A DNA stretch of 64,000 bases from an uncultured Clostridia bacterium (GCA_947598205.1 CANQFB010000001.1:125266-189265); one strand, 5' to 3'. Positions 9,750 to 18,906 are shown, counted from the first letter of the stretch. A program made the numbers and translations. The notes: generated by a model not told the origin, from the letters alone.

Positions 9750-10592
9750 ATGATCGTTAAACTCGGAAACGGATTTTATTTCCTTTATATCGGCATTGCG
9801 GCCGTGTTCTTCCTTCTCTTGCTCCTCATCTTATGGAAGAGGGGCGAGAGGACGAAGCGCGCCGTGCTTCTCGCCATTCTATTTTTCAACTTTGCGCTCC
9901 ACTATCTCAAACAAGCCTTTCCTCCCTACATAAACGACCAGCCGCAATCTCTCAGCCGTTCCACGGTTCAAAACCTCTGTGCCGTCTCGACCGTCTTTTT
10001 CCCGTTTATTTTCCTCATCAAAAAACAGAATATTCTGCATGATTTCATGTACTTCATCGGAATGTGCGGGGGATTTGCCGCGCTCGCTTTTCCGACGGAA
10101 GCCTTGGGCATGCCTGCCTTTGCCTTCGATACCATCCGTTTTTATCTCTGCCACATTTCGCTGTTTGCCGTGCCGCTCGCCTCGGCCGTTCTCGGGCTCT
10201 ATCGGCCGCGGCTCTCCCGTTTTTGGGCGATCCCGCTCCTGTTCCTTCTTTGGGAGACGGTCATTTGTCTCAACGAATTTTACATGATCGGGGTGGGCCT
10301 CGTAAAAGCAAAGCCCGCCGATCTCCTGAACGCGGGCTTCCGCAACAGCAGTTTTGCATTCGGGGTGCGGCCCGACTTTGCTTGGGCGAAAAAGCTGTTC
10401 GATCCGCTCGTGCCGTCCTTCTTCCGAACAGACGCATTCCATATCAACGGGGGAAAGCCCTTCTATTTCCCCGTGCTTTGGCTCATTGTGCCCGCTTTCG
10501 TCTATCTCATTCCCGTTTACGTCGTTCTGTCGTCACCCTTCTGGATCCTGTCGCTTGTGCGCCGCCAAAAGCAGAAGCGTGCCGCAAGATGA
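9750..10592 (+). CDS. YwaF/TMEM164-like integral membrane protein, 280 aa
   Basis: A polytopic membrane protein with about seven hydrophobic segments. The pattern around residues 75-115 (NLCAVSTVFFPFIFLIKKQN, then HDFMYFIGMCGGFAAL and a later RFYLCHISLF) matches the YwaF/TP0381 family of small integral membrane proteins, whose function is unknown. In-frame starts exist at 9732 (TTG), 9744 and 9750; I chose 9750 because GGAGG at 9736-9740 is nine bases before it. It is flanked upstream by repeats and downstream by a bidirectional terminator shared with the convergent kinase gene. Confidence 0.75.
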   Translation: MIVKLGNGFYFLYIGIAAVFFLLLLLILWKRGERTKRAVLLAILFFNFALHYLKQAFPPYINDQPQSLSRSTVQNLCAVSTVFFPFIFLIKKQNILHDFMYFIGMCGGFAALAFPTEALGMPAFAFDTIRFYLCHISLFAVPLASAVLGLYRPRLSRFWAIPLLFLLWETVICLNEFYMIGVGLVKAKPADLLNAGFRNSSFAFGVRPDFAWAKKLFDPLVPSFFRTDAFHINGGKPFYFPVLWLIVPAFVYLIPVYVVLSSPFWILSLVRRQKQKRAAR

Positions 10593-10622
10593 AAGGTCCT
10601 TCCCCGATGGGAAGGACCTTTT
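10592..10622. terminator. Bidirectional rho-independent terminator
   Basis: A perfect 13-bp stem (AAAGGTCCTTCCC / GGGAAGGACCTTT) with a CGAT loop and T runs on both strands lies between two convergent genes and can serve both. Confidence 0.92.
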
Positions 10623-10624
10623 CA

Positions 10625-12283
10625 TTAAACGTTGAAGCAACTGCCGCCGATGAATTCGCGCAGGAGCGAATTGCAGGGCACGAGCGATTCGTCGTCGATC
10701 TCGCGGAAGTATTTCAAGGTCTTGATGAGCCTGTTCGCCGTGAGGTATTGCGGGTCGGAGGGCTCGATCTTGGTAAGCGCCTCCATTGCCCGCCTCTTCA
10801 AGACGCAGAGCTCATAGCCGAGGCTGGAGTTGAACACGAAGTCTGCGTTCTCCTGATTGGGATAGATCCACTTGAATTCCCCGTTGCGCACCGACTGCCA
10901 CATATCGATGGTGGTTGCGGCGGGGCAATTGCGGAAGTTCATATCCCGCACGATGCGGCGGATGAGCCGTGCGCTCGTGATGGAGAGGGGAGAATGGTTA
11001 TCGATGTTGAGCTGGACGTGCGGAGCGATATAGATCTTGAACTTCTGGTGTTTCGGAATGGATTTCGTGAGTTTTTCGTTCAAGGCATGAATGCCCTCGA
11101 TGATGATGGGCACGTTCTGTTCGACGCGGATGGTCTTGCCCGCTTCCCGCTTTCCGACCATAAAGTTGAAGCGGGGGAGGGTGACTTCTTCGCCGTTGAT
11201 GAGGTCGAACAGATCCTTGTTGAAGAGCTCGATATCGAGGCAGTTGATATGCTCGAGGTCAAGTTCATCGGCATTCTTTCCCTGTATTTTGCAGATCTTT
11301 TCCTTCTCGAAATAGTAATCGTCGAGGGAGATGGTGACGGGGTTGATCCCGCGGGACAAAAGTTCGATGCGGAGGCGGTTGCAGAAGGTCGTCTTTCCGC
11401 TCGAGCTCGGCCCTGCAATGGCGACGAGACGGACGTTTTCGATCTCCTTCTCGATGGCGTCGCCGAGGTCGGCAAGCTGGCGGTTATGATGGGCCTCGCA
11501 AAGTTGGACGAACTCGAGCACTTCGCCGCTGTCTACCTTGTGGTTGATGTCGCATACTGTCTGCAATTTGGTCTTCTCCGCCCAGTCGAATGCGCGTTGC
11601 AACGTCTTGCAATAGACCGATTCCTCCTGAAATTCGGGGATATTTGCATCCAGGTCGTGGCGGGGATATTGGATGATGAGCCCGGGGCTGAAGGGGGTGA
11701 TTGTATAGTTCTGGATGCAACCCGTCGAGGGGACCATGTAGCTGTGCAGATAGTTGTAATAATTCCCGCACTTATAGAGATGTACCGTGTTCTCGGGGCG
11801 GTATTTTAAGATCTCGATCTTATCGTCGAGATGGAACTTCTTATAGATCTCTGTCGCCTCCTCGATTGTCACCGTGACGCGCTCGATGGGGAGGTCCGCT
11901 TCCACGATGCGCTTGACTTCCGCAGAGATCGCCTCGACTGCGCGGGCCATGTTGAAGCTCTTTGTGATGGCTTGGCAGGAGATCGCCCGCGAAATGTTAT
12001 AGGAGAAGCGGATCTTCACGTCGGGGAAGATGTTATAGAACGCCATCGCGATGATATAGCGAAGGCTGGCGTTATATGCCCTGCCCGCTTCGGCATTGCT
12101 CAAATTGAGAAGTTTGACGGTCATTCCGTCGTTCTTCTCGGAGAGAATGTAGTGAAGTTCTTTTACTTGCGCGCCCACCTGGCAGACGACGAGGTTCTTC
12201 CGATCCTTCTTATCGACGAGGTCCAATACGCGCGTGCCTTCCTTTACGGAGAGTTCTTTTTCGTTGAATTTTACCCTTATCAT
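10625..12283 (-). CDS. TGS-domain nucleoside (uridine-type) kinase, 552 aa
   Basis: An N-terminal ubiquitin-like TGS domain (residues 1-60, MIRVKFNEKELSVKEGTRV) and a threonyl-tRNA-synthetase SAD-like region precede a C-terminal P-loop kinase of the phosphoribulokinase/uridine kinase family (Walker A GPSSSGKTTFCNRL near residue 290). This architecture is a known bacterial family annotated as nucleoside kinase, thought to phosphorylate uridine or related nucleosides in the cytosol; the role of the TGS part is not settled. An upstream ATG exists, but 12283 is preferred since it starts the TGS fold and follows AAAAGGA. It is a single-gene unit with its own promoter and a shared terminator. Confidence 0.88.
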   Translation of the reverse strand: MIRVKFNEKELSVKEGTRVLDLVDKKDRKNLVVCQVGAQVKELHYILSEKNDGMTVKLLNLSNAEAGRAYNASLRYIIAMAFYNIFPDVKIRFSYNISRAISCQAITKSFNMARAVEAISAEVKRIVEADLPIERVTVTIEEATEIYKKFHLDDKIEILKYRPENTVHLYKCGNYYNYLHSYMVPSTGCIQNYTITPFSPGLIIQYPRHDLDANIPEFQEESVYCKTLQRAFDWAEKTKLQTVCDINHKVDSGEVLEFVQLCEAHHNRQLADLGDAIEKEIENVRLVAIAGPSSSGKTTFCNRLRIELLSRGINPVTISLDDYYFEKEKICKIQGKNADELDLEHINCLDIELFNKDLFDLINGEEVTLPRFNFMVGKREAGKTIRVEQNVPIIIEGIHALNEKLTKSIPKHQKFKIYIAPHVQLNIDNHSPLSITSARLIRRIVRDMNFRNCPAATTIDMWQSVRNGEFKWIYPNQENADFVFNSSLGYELCVLKRRAMEALTKIEPSDPQYLTANRLIKTLKYFREIDDESLVPCNSLLREFIGGSCFNV

Positions 12284-12321
12284 AGTCCTTTTCCCAAGAA
12301 ATACCAATGGTTTGATATTGC

Positions 12322-12350
12322 ATTATACTACAAAACCCCCGCCATTGCAA
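12322..12350 (-). promoter_or_regulatory. Sigma-A promoter of the TGS-kinase gene
   Basis: On the minus strand TTGCAA (12345-12350) and TATAAT (12322-12327) are 17 bp apart, about 40 bp before the start codon. Confidence 0.85.
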
Positions 12351-12414
12351 GGGGTTTTCTGAAAAATTTTATCTACTTTTGTGATTTGTAATCAAAATAT
12401 TGGATACTGCCCCG

Positions 12415-12494
12415 AAAGAGAACCGCCCCCGCCCTTATTCGAGGCTCGCAGAGCCGAGAGGATCTTCCCTCCATGAGGGAGCACGGTGATAATA
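12415..12494. repeat. Fragment of dispersed intergenic repeat
   Basis: The words CGAGGCTCGCAGAGCCGAG, GAGGATCTTCC and a CCCTCC-ATGA-GGAGGG-like hairpin resemble the element at 26528-26560. It lies just past the end of the ABC operon, and its hairpin may help end transcription. Confidence 0.6.
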
Positions 12495-13292
12495 TCACAC
12501 CAGACTCGTCTTGCTTAAAATCACGTTGCTGATGGCGCCAAGCCCTGCGGCGAACAGAGGACCGCCCGCGACACAGAGAATGACGTTGAACGCGCCCGAA
12601 TTGAGCGGCGTCATCATGGGGATCATCGTAAAGAGCAACATTCCCGCCGCGAGAGAGCCGAGGATAGAGAGCCAAAGTTTTTGCTTCCCGACGGTCGCAA
12701 GCGTCAGGGCGATCGACACAAAGACGAGCGCAAAGAACAATTTGCTTATCATGCAGGCGATAATTCCGCCCGCGCTTGCGCCTACCGCCGCGACGTCGAA
12801 GGAAAGTCCCGCGATCCCGCCGCCTATCATCGCGCCGATGAAGTAGAGGACGAACATTCCCACCGACGCCGCAAACAGCACGATCGTTTTGGAGAGGACG
12901 TAATCGAGCTTCTTCGCGCGCACCGTGAACAGGTTTTTGACATATCCACTTCGGAAGTCCTCGCCCACGAAGAGACACACGAAGATCGCCACAAGGAAGT
13001 ACAGGAGATTGATATTGCACATACTCGTAATATCCATGCTCATAGCATTTCCGCCCGCCGAGCCGATCGCCTGCCAGACGTTCGTAAACATCGCTGCCTG
13101 TGTGCTCGCTTGTGGGTCAACCTCCGACATGCCCCCCATGAAAGAGGTCATAACAAGAATGATTATAGGTAGCGCAAGGCTGATGCCGAGCATGATATAC
13201 ACGGTGGGCATCGTGAACATTCTACGGAAGTCCACTTTGAGCATGGTTTTCAGGCGTTTTCCAAAATCATTGATTTTTATATTCGCGTTCAT
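12495..13292 (-). CDS. ABC-2 permease (BcrB-like), second pair, 265 aa
   Basis: A six-segment membrane protein of the short ABC-2 type, with a cytosolic N-terminus (about 30 residues) leading to MFTMPTVYIMLGISL and a conserved loop FVGEDFRSGYVKNLFTVRAKKLDYVLSK shared with the permease at 14206-15024. It starts one base after its ATPase gene ends, so the two are coupled. It is the last gene of a four-gene operon with two ATPase-permease pairs. The family includes bacitracin and lantibiotic exporters and self-protection transporters; export of an envelope-active peptide or lipid is plausible, not shown. Confidence 0.82.
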   Translation of the reverse strand: MNANIKINDFGKRLKTMLKVDFRRMFTMPTVYIMLGISLALPIIILVMTSFMGGMSEVDPQASTQAAMFTNVWQAIGSAGGNAMSMDITSMCNINLLYFLVAIFVCLFVGEDFRSGYVKNLFTVRAKKLDYVLSKTIVLFAASVGMFVLYFIGAMIGGGIAGLSFDVAAVGASAGGIIACMISKLFFALVFVSIALTLATVGKQKLWLSILGSLAAGMLLFTMIPMMTPLNSGAFNVILCVAGGPLFAAGLGAISNVILSKTSLV

Positions 13293-13293
13293 G

Positions 13294-14193
13294 TTATCTT
13301 CCCTCCTGCATAAGATTGATATAGTATTCTTCGAGGCTGATTTTTGCCGTTCTGATTTCGCTTACGGCGATCCCGAAGTTTGAGAACAGATACTTTGCGG
13401 CATCTTCTGCATATATATTGTAAACGCGGATCTCGCCCGTCTGTTCGTCCATATCTGCCCGTCCGAACGCTCGCTCCAAAATCGCTTGTGCCTTTTCCAT
13501 GTCGTTCGTTTTAAGGGCAACATAGGTCGGGCAGTCGGCGTTGAGCTGTTCTGCCGTCATTTCTCGAAGCATTTTGCCGCCGCGGATAATGCCGTAATGG
13601 GTGGCGATTTTTTCAAGCTCGCCCAAGATATGCGAGGAAATGAGAACGGTCGTGCCGCATTTGGAGAGGTCGGTCAAAATTTCCCGCATAATACGCATAC
13701 CGTCGGCGTCCAGACCGTTGATAGGCTCGTCAAGAACGAGAAGCGCGGGGTTTCCGAGAAGTGCAAAGGCAATGCCGATGCGCTGTTTCATGCCGAGCGA
13801 GCAGTTCTTGAATTTATTGCTCGCCGCGCCGTCCATGCGAACGAGGTGCAGAACGCGCCGTATTTCTTCGTCCTCGTTTCTGATTCCGAGGTTGGCGGCT
13901 TGCAGTTTCATATTGTTCCAGACGGTGTAATTGGGGAAACAGCCGGGGGCTTCGATAAGAACGCCGATTTGCGAGCGGACATTTTGGTCTTTATGGTCTT
14001 TTCCCCAAAGTTTGATTTCGCCGCCGCTCGGTTGAATAAGACCGCAAATGAGCTTTTCGGTCGTCGATTTGCCGCTTCCGTTCTCTCCGATGAAGCCGTA
14101 AATCGCGCCTTGCGGCACGGTCATATTCAAACCGTCCACCGCGCGTTTTTCCCTGAAGGTTTTGGTTAAATTTCTGATTTCGATTGCGTTCAT
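13294..14193 (-). CDS. ABC ATPase (BcrA/lantibiotic type), second pair, 299 aa
   Basis: Complete nucleotide-binding domain: Walker A GENGSGKST near residue 37, the non-canonical signature CSLGMKQRIGIA (as in BcrA/LanF-type ATPases), Walker B LLVLDEPINGLD, and the H-loop SSHILGELEK. A C-terminal tail of about 80 residues follows. It is about 60 % identical by eye to the ATPase at 15026-15928, so the pair arose by tandem duplication. It begins 12 bases after the first permease. With the permease at 12495-13292 it forms the second transporter of the operon. Confidence 0.9.
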   Translation of the reverse strand: MNAIEIRNLTKTFREKRAVDGLNMTVPQGAIYGFIGENGSGKSTTEKLICGLIQPSGGEIKLWGKDHKDQNVRSQIGVLIEAPGCFPNYTVWNNMKLQAANLGIRNEDEEIRRVLHLVRMDGAASNKFKNCSLGMKQRIGIAFALLGNPALLVLDEPINGLDADGMRIMREILTDLSKCGTTVLISSHILGELEKIATHYGIIRGGKMLREMTAEQLNADCPTYVALKTNDMEKAQAILERAFGRADMDEQTGEIRVYNIYAEDAAKYLFSNFGIAVSEIRTAKISLEEYYINLMQEGR

Positions 14194-14205
14194 GACAGTA
14201 CCCCC

Positions 14206-15024
14206 TTAATACACGTCCCTGCGGTACAAAATGACCGAGCCGAGAACGTTATAGATGACCGCCCAAATACAAGAGCAAGCAAGGCACACGAGGACGGATA
14301 GGAAGTTTGCCGAAAGACAAGCGTACACCGACGAACCGTAGAGGAAAATGTTGAGAGCCGCCGTATTTCCGACGAGTGCCGCCGCACCGATGACGGGGAT
14401 CCCCGTGCCGAGGACGAAGCAGAGGGCAATCGAAATGCCGAACTTCCTGCGGAAGATGATATTGATAAAAGTGTACAGGCTCGCCCAGCCGAGGCTCATG
14501 ATCATTTTGCCGAGGATCGCGCAGACAAGCGAGCCGCCGTTGATGGCAAACGGAAGTCCCGTCGCCGCTCCCGCGATCATTCCGCCGACAAGATACGTTC
14601 CGCACATACACACCATAGAAAACGCGGAAACGAGGGTTTTGCTTATCATATAGTCCTCTTTCTTGGCGTGGGTGGTAAACAGTTGCTTGACGTACCCGCT
14701 CCGATAGTCGTGTCCGATGAAGATAGACACCATAATACCGCCGAAGATAAAGACCATGTTCATGTTGGCGTATTCGCCCATATCGTGTACGATATAAAGC
14801 GGGCTGTCTGCGGCGATGATCTGCCAAGCGTTCGAGAACATTCCCGCCGTTTCGCCCTCGCCCATTGCTCCCATAGATACAAGCGCGGGAATGAGTGCCG
14901 CAATCACGATGAAGATATAAAAGAGCGGCGTATGAAACAGGCGGTAGAAGTCCACGCCGAGCATACCTTTTAATCTTTGGAAGAAGCTCGGTTTCTCGAA
15001 TTGCAACGTTTTCGTGTTTTCCAT
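14206..15024 (-). CDS. ABC-2 permease (BcrB-like), first pair, 272 aa
   Basis: Six membrane segments, starting with FYIFIVIAALIPALVSM near residue 38. The loop FIGHDYRSGYVKQLFTTHAKKEDYMISK matches the second permease, which supports duplication of the whole ATPase-permease unit. The start codon at 15024 sits one base after the stop of the first ATPase gene. Partner of the 15026-15928 ATPase. Sequence conservation between the two permeases is concentrated in this loop and the first segments, so substrates may differ. Confidence 0.82.
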   Translation of the reverse strand: MENTKTLQFEKPSFFQRLKGMLGVDFYRLFHTPLFYIFIVIAALIPALVSMGAMGEGETAGMFSNAWQIIAADSPLYIVHDMGEYANMNMVFIFGGIMVSIFIGHDYRSGYVKQLFTTHAKKEDYMISKTLVSAFSMVCMCGTYLVGGMIAGAATGLPFAINGGSLVCAILGKMIMSLGWASLYTFINIIFRRKFGISIALCFVLGTGIPVIGAAALVGNTAALNIFLYGSSVYACLSANFLSVLVCLACSCIWAVIYNVLGSVILYRRDVY

Positions 15025-15025
15025 A

Positions 15026-15928
15026 TTACACAGCCTCCTTTCCGCTCATAAGGGAAACATAGTATTCTTCCAGCCCGATCTTATGCTTTTTCAGCTCGCT
15101 CGGCGCGAAGCCGTTCTGCATAAGATAAGCGGCGAGCCTTGCCGTGTCGTCCACGTCATAGACGCGAAGCTCGCCTTCCTCGAATTTGACGTTGCACCCG
15201 CCGCGCCATAAGAGGTCTGCCGTCGCTTGCAAATTTTGCGTCTTTAAGGAAACATAGACTTGCGAGCGGCTGTCCATTTCCGAGGCGGCAATTTCTTTTA
15301 TCATCTTGCCCTGACGGATAATGCCGTAATGGGTAGCGATTTTTTCAAGTTCGCCCAAGATATGCGAGGAAATGAGGACGGTACAGCCGTAGTTTTTGGT
15401 AATGTCTACGAGAATTTCCCGCATGAGCCGCATACCGTCGGTGTCAAGTCCGTTGATCGGCTCGTCGAGAATGAGAAGCGCGGGATCGCCCAAAAGTGCC
15501 ATTGCAATGCCGATACGCTGTTTCATGCCGAGCGAACACTTCTTGAATGTGAGTTTCGCGTTATCTTCCATACGGACGATTTTAAGTACCCGCGCGATTT
15601 CGCCGCTTCTGTCTTTCAGTCCCAAATTGATCGCCTGCATCATAAGGTTCGCGTACACGCTCGACGAGGGAAAACACCCCGCATTTTCAATGAGCGCACC
15701 CACTTTCGCACGGACACCCGCGTCGGTATAGGGTTTTCCGAACAAAGTTATCTTGCCCTTATCGGGGACAAGATGTCCGCAGATACACTTTTCGGTCGTT
15801 GACTTTCCGCTTCCGTTCTCACCGATAAAGCCGTAGATCGCACCCTGCGGCACGGTCATATTTAGCCCGTCGAGCGCGTACATTTTGCGGAAACTCTTTG
15901 TCAAATTTCTGATTTCGATTGCGTTCAT
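15026..15928 (-). CDS. ABC ATPase (BcrA/lantibiotic type), first pair, 300 aa
   Basis: First gene of the four-gene ABC operon. Walker A GENGSGKST near residue 37, signature CSLGMKQRIGIA, Walker B LLILDEPINGLD and H-loop SSHILGELEK are all intact. I chose the ATG at 15928 over an upstream one because AAGGAGG lies five to six bases before it and because the second ATPase has the same MNAIEIRNLTK start. Its promoter carries one of three matching operator-like sites of this locus, so it is probably under the TetR regulator at 20377. Family members energise export of, or protection from, membrane-active peptides. Confidence 0.9.
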   Translation of the reverse strand: MNAIEIRNLTKSFRKMYALDGLNMTVPQGAIYGFIGENGSGKSTTEKCICGHLVPDKGKITLFGKPYTDAGVRAKVGALIENAGCFPSSSVYANLMMQAINLGLKDRSGEIARVLKIVRMEDNAKLTFKKCSLGMKQRIGIAMALLGDPALLILDEPINGLDTDGMRLMREILVDITKNYGCTVLISSHILGELEKIATHYGIIRQGKMIKEIAASEMDSRSQVYVSLKTQNLQATADLLWRGGCNVKFEEGELRVYDVDDTARLAAYLMQNGFAPSELKKHKIGLEEYYVSLMSGKEAV

Positions 15929-15954
15929 AGCCGCCTCCTTATTTTGATACTTCA

Positions 15955-15983
15955 ATTATAAAACTTTGGGAAAGCAAACACCA
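15955..15983 (-). promoter_or_regulatory. Promoter of the double ABC operon
   Basis: On the minus strand a consensus TATAAT (15955-15960) lies 17 bp from a poor -35 word TGGTGT (15978-15983). The operator-like site starts at the next base. The same arrangement is seen at two other promoters of the locus. Confidence 0.7.
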
Positions 15984-16007
15984 CAACATAAATCCCAAAA
16001 AATGTCG
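15984..16007. promoter_or_regulatory. Operator-like site 1 (CAACAT-N12-ATGTCG)
   Basis: An imperfect inverted repeat, CAACAT and ATGTCG separated by 12 bases, flanked by CACCA on the left and GGTTTC on the right. Sites 2 (18907-18930) and 3 (20256-20279) have the same arms, spacer length, flanks and distance (23-24 bp) to the -10 box. The most likely binder is the TetR-family protein at 20377-20973. Confidence 0.65.
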
Positions 16008-16023
16008 GTTTCAGAAAAGTTCT

Positions 16024-17586
16024 TTATAGGAGCGGGGCGAAGATCTTTACGAGCGCGCCCACGAACCGCCGCCATATCGTTTGTTTGAGCATATCGCTCC
16101 GATATTCGATTGACTGTCCCTGCGTAGCGAGGAAGTCCTTTTCCATGTCTGCGATTGCCGCGCATTTATGCATCCAAACGCCGTTTTCAAAGTGGTGGAC
16201 GAGCGAACGATAGTCGAGATTGACCGTGCCGACGATTGCCGTCTCGCCGTCTGCCGAATAGGTTTTTGCGTGGATAAAGCCTTTCTCGTATTCAAAAATC
16301 TTTACGCCTGCCGCCATAAGGCGCGGATAGTAGCTCCTCGTCATCAAAAAGACGAGCTTTTTATCGGGAATGTGCGGCGTGATGATACGAATGTCCACGC
16401 CTCGGAGCGCGGTATTTTCGATTGCCGAGGCAAGCTCATTGTCGATAATGAGATAGGGCGTCGTGATATAGACATACCGTTTTGCGCCGTTTAATAAATT
16501 CATGATCGCAGTTTTTGAAACCTGCCTGTCATAAATGGGTTTGGGACCGTCGCCGAACGGAATACAGTAGCCCTCGGCTCTCTCGTCGGAAGTCCTGTAA
16601 TAGTCCCCGAAATTGTCCGTCGGCTTTTTGACGTTCTGATTGTAGTCAATGAGGAACAGCCTCGTAAGTTCATTGACTGCTTCACCCTCCAAACGAACGC
16701 CGACGTCCTTCCAATGTCCGTGTTTTACGATGCGGTTGATGTATTCGTCGGCAAGGTTGACGCCGCCCGTGTAGCCCACCTTTCCGTCGATGACGGTGAT
16801 CTTTCGGTGGCTTCGGTTGTTGAATTTGTTGTTCGCCTGCCCGCCGAGCTTGGAGAACGGAACGCATTTGATCCCCGCCTTTGCAAGTTGCTTGTAATAA
16901 TTGCCGGGGAGCGTCATCATGCACCCTATATCGTCGTAGACGACGCGAACTTCCACGCCCGCCTTTGCCTTTTCTTTCAAGACATGGAGAATGGAATCCC
17001 AGAACTGCCCGCCCTCGATGATGAAGTATTCCATAAAGATAAACTTTTCGGCGCGTTTCAAGTCCTTGATAAGCGCGGGGAACAGCTCGTCGCCGAGGGG
17101 GAAATATTTAATTGCCGTCCCGAAGTAAAGGCGGGACGAAGAGAGCTTTGTAAGAGAGACCGCCTGCGAATATACGAGTTCGTCCTGCTCTTTTAAGGCG
17201 AGAAATTCCGCCGAATCGTCTTTTCCCGTTCTTTCCGATTTTGCCCGTTCCACGTTTTTTCGCTGTTTGCGATTGAGCTTGCGGTCATAAAACATAAAGT
17301 AGAGCATAAACCCGATAATGGGAATGAGCAATACGAAGAACAGCCACGGGAGCTTATAATCGGGGTTATCGTTCCGTGCGATGATGCTGATCGCAACACC
17401 CACTTGTGTTGCGACGACGGCAAAATAGAAGTAGGGAACATAGATCGTGATAAGGCTGAGTACCGCGATCACGGCGGCGATTTCAAAGAAGATAAGGAGA
17501 ATATTCAAGATATAACGGAGAGGAATGTACGATACGACTCTCTCCTTTTTTACTCCGTTCTCCATGACTTCAATCGTCTTTTTCAT
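16024..17586 (-). CDS. cls: Cardiolipin synthase (phospholipase D type), 520 aa
   Basis: Two N-terminal membrane segments (about residues 22-70) and a charged linker precede two phospholipase D domains, each with an HKD motif: HRKITVIDGKVGYTGG near residue 262 and HAKTYSADGETAIVGT near residue 440. This is the layout of bacterial ClsA-type cardiolipin synthases, which join two phosphatidylglycerols to cardiolipin and glycerol at the membrane. It lies downstream of the acyltransferase on the same strand, with a GC hairpin (17609-17628) between, so it may be partly cotranscribed from the operator-2 promoter. Membrane lipid change fits the neighbouring drug-peptide type ABC exporters. Confidence 0.9.
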   Translation of the reverse strand: MKKTIEVMENGVKKERVVSYIPLRYILNILLIFFEIAAVIAVLSLITIYVPYFYFAVVATQVGVAISIIARNDNPDYKLPWLFFVLLIPIIGFMLYFMFYDRKLNRKQRKNVERAKSERTGKDDSAEFLALKEQDELVYSQAVSLTKLSSSRLYFGTAIKYFPLGDELFPALIKDLKRAEKFIFMEYFIIEGGQFWDSILHVLKEKAKAGVEVRVVYDDIGCMMTLPGNYYKQLAKAGIKCVPFSKLGGQANNKFNNRSHRKITVIDGKVGYTGGVNLADEYINRIVKHGHWKDVGVRLEGEAVNELTRLFLIDYNQNVKKPTDNFGDYYRTSDERAEGYCIPFGDGPKPIYDRQVSKTAIMNLLNGAKRYVYITTPYLIIDNELASAIENTALRGVDIRIITPHIPDKKLVFLMTRSYYPRLMAAGVKIFEYEKGFIHAKTYSADGETAIVGTVNLDYRSLVHHFENGVWMHKCAAIADMEKDFLATQGQSIEYRSDMLKQTIWRRFVGALVKIFAPLL

Positions 17587-17608
17587 TTGAACTCTCCCAT
17601 AAAATCAG

Positions 17609-17628
17609 CCGCCGCCCGCAGGCGGCGG
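17609..17628 (-). terminator. Hairpin between acyltransferase and cls
   Basis: CCGCCGCC and GGCGGCGG form an 8-bp stem with a CGCA loop; on the minus strand it is followed by TGATTTTAT, a poor T tract. It may act as a partial terminator or as a stabilising hairpin between the two genes. Confidence 0.55.
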
Positions 17629-17643
17629 AAATATCCTTTACGA

Positions 17644-18851
17644 CTATTTGCCGAAATTCTCGATTTCACTTTGAATAGCGTCCATGAGTGCCGAAACTTT
17701 TTTACATTCGCTCTCGCCGCAAAAAACGATGCTCGAAATCGTCGTTGCGCCCTTGAAAGAGGAAACGGCGAGCTGAAAGTGAGGGGCTTTGTGCAGTCCG
17801 CTGTAACCTATGGCGTTTACGACTTTTGCACCGCCGAAGGAAAGTTTTTCTTCGTCGAGCTTGCCCAAGTTCGTAAAATCGGTATAGGCGCCTGTTTGCA
17901 TTCCCCGTACAGTTTCAAAAATTTGTCAAGCGACAACTTTTCATATTTCGATTCAAGCAACATCGGGCCCAAAATGTCGTTTTTGGTTTTCTTTTGCTTG
18001 TTCATCGCGCGGCTCACTTTCATTAAACTTTGGGCGAATGTCTCATTCTTTTTCAGTTTCACGTTCAGATTGTAAGTCCCGCCAAGATTGGCGATCCCCG
18101 TCTCTTTGGTCGTATATTTGCGCAAGTTGACCATGCAGGGGAGATTGATTTTTCTCGTGGAACATAGTTTTTCGATCGCCCTTGCATAGGCGGTCAAGAA
18201 TACGTCATTGAGCGTTGCCCCTTGCGCTTTGGCGGCGGTGTGAACTTTTGCCATCGTGTCTGCGGCGATTGCGCGCTCGTAAACGCCTTTTTGTTCGGGT
18301 TCGATCTTGCCGTAAACAGGCTTATTTTTATAGCCGCCTATCATGGAAAACAGCATTTTCAGCATAGAAAGCGGGTTCGATTTTACGCCGCTTGCAACTG
18401 AGGAAAATTCCCTGTTCATCAGCACGGACTGTTCTTTTGCATCTTTGCCGTCATAAAGTTCGCAGAGAAGATAGATCAGATTTTTGAAGCCGATCCCGTC
18501 GCAAACGAGATGGCTCACCGTAATGACGAGCAGATTTTTCGATAGTGTGAACTTGATGAGTTTCTCGTTCGTATCAAGCGATTCGGTCAAAAGATTCGCT
18601 TTCTCCGCCGTATCGTCGACCGTGACGAGATCATTTCCCACCAAAGTTTCCTGCTCTACAAAAACGTTTCTCGCGCTGTCGTAGCGGCACTTCAAAAGCG
18701 GGAACACCTCGATCAGGCGGTCGAGGGCGGAGATAAGTTTTTCCGCATCCAACGCGCCATCGAACTCAATCAACTCGTGAATGAACGGCTCGTTGTACTT
18801 CGTATTGATATACTGCATCAAATCGATCGCCTGCACTTTGTATTCTTTCAT
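17644..18851 (-). pseudogene. HXXXDG condensation-family acyltransferase, split by a frameshift
   Basis: The first frame (18851 to 17817) encodes 344 residues of a condensation/acyltransferase superfamily protein with HLVCDG near residue 114. Its last residues (after about KLYGE) lose family character. The expected C-terminal part, with the usual TNLG motif followed by GKLDEEKLSFGG, is in another frame ending at 17644. One missing base in the AATTTTTGAAAC or GGGG stretch near 17900-17935 would restore a protein of about 402 residues. Either the gene is broken or the base call is wrong. Such enzymes move acyl groups from CoA or carrier protein to alcohols or amines; here, beside cls, a lipid substrate is plausible. 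RBS AAGGAG is eight bases before the start. Confidence 0.72.
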
Positions 18852-18876
18852 AAGATCTTCTCCTTTTTATGAGTAT

Positions 18877-18906
18877 ATTATAAATGCTTTCCTATCCGAA
18901 ACACCA
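18877..18906 (-). promoter_or_regulatory. Promoter of acyltransferase-cls unit
   Basis: Minus-strand TATAAT at 18877-18882 with a poor -35 (TGGTGT, spacer 18) that abuts operator-like site 2. Confidence 0.65.

Noticed and set aside
10064..11809. 581-residue open frame on the plus strand
   Set aside because: It lies antisense to the TGS-kinase gene, which has domains, a promoter and a start; the plus frame has no recognisable domain and begins inside the YwaF-like gene.
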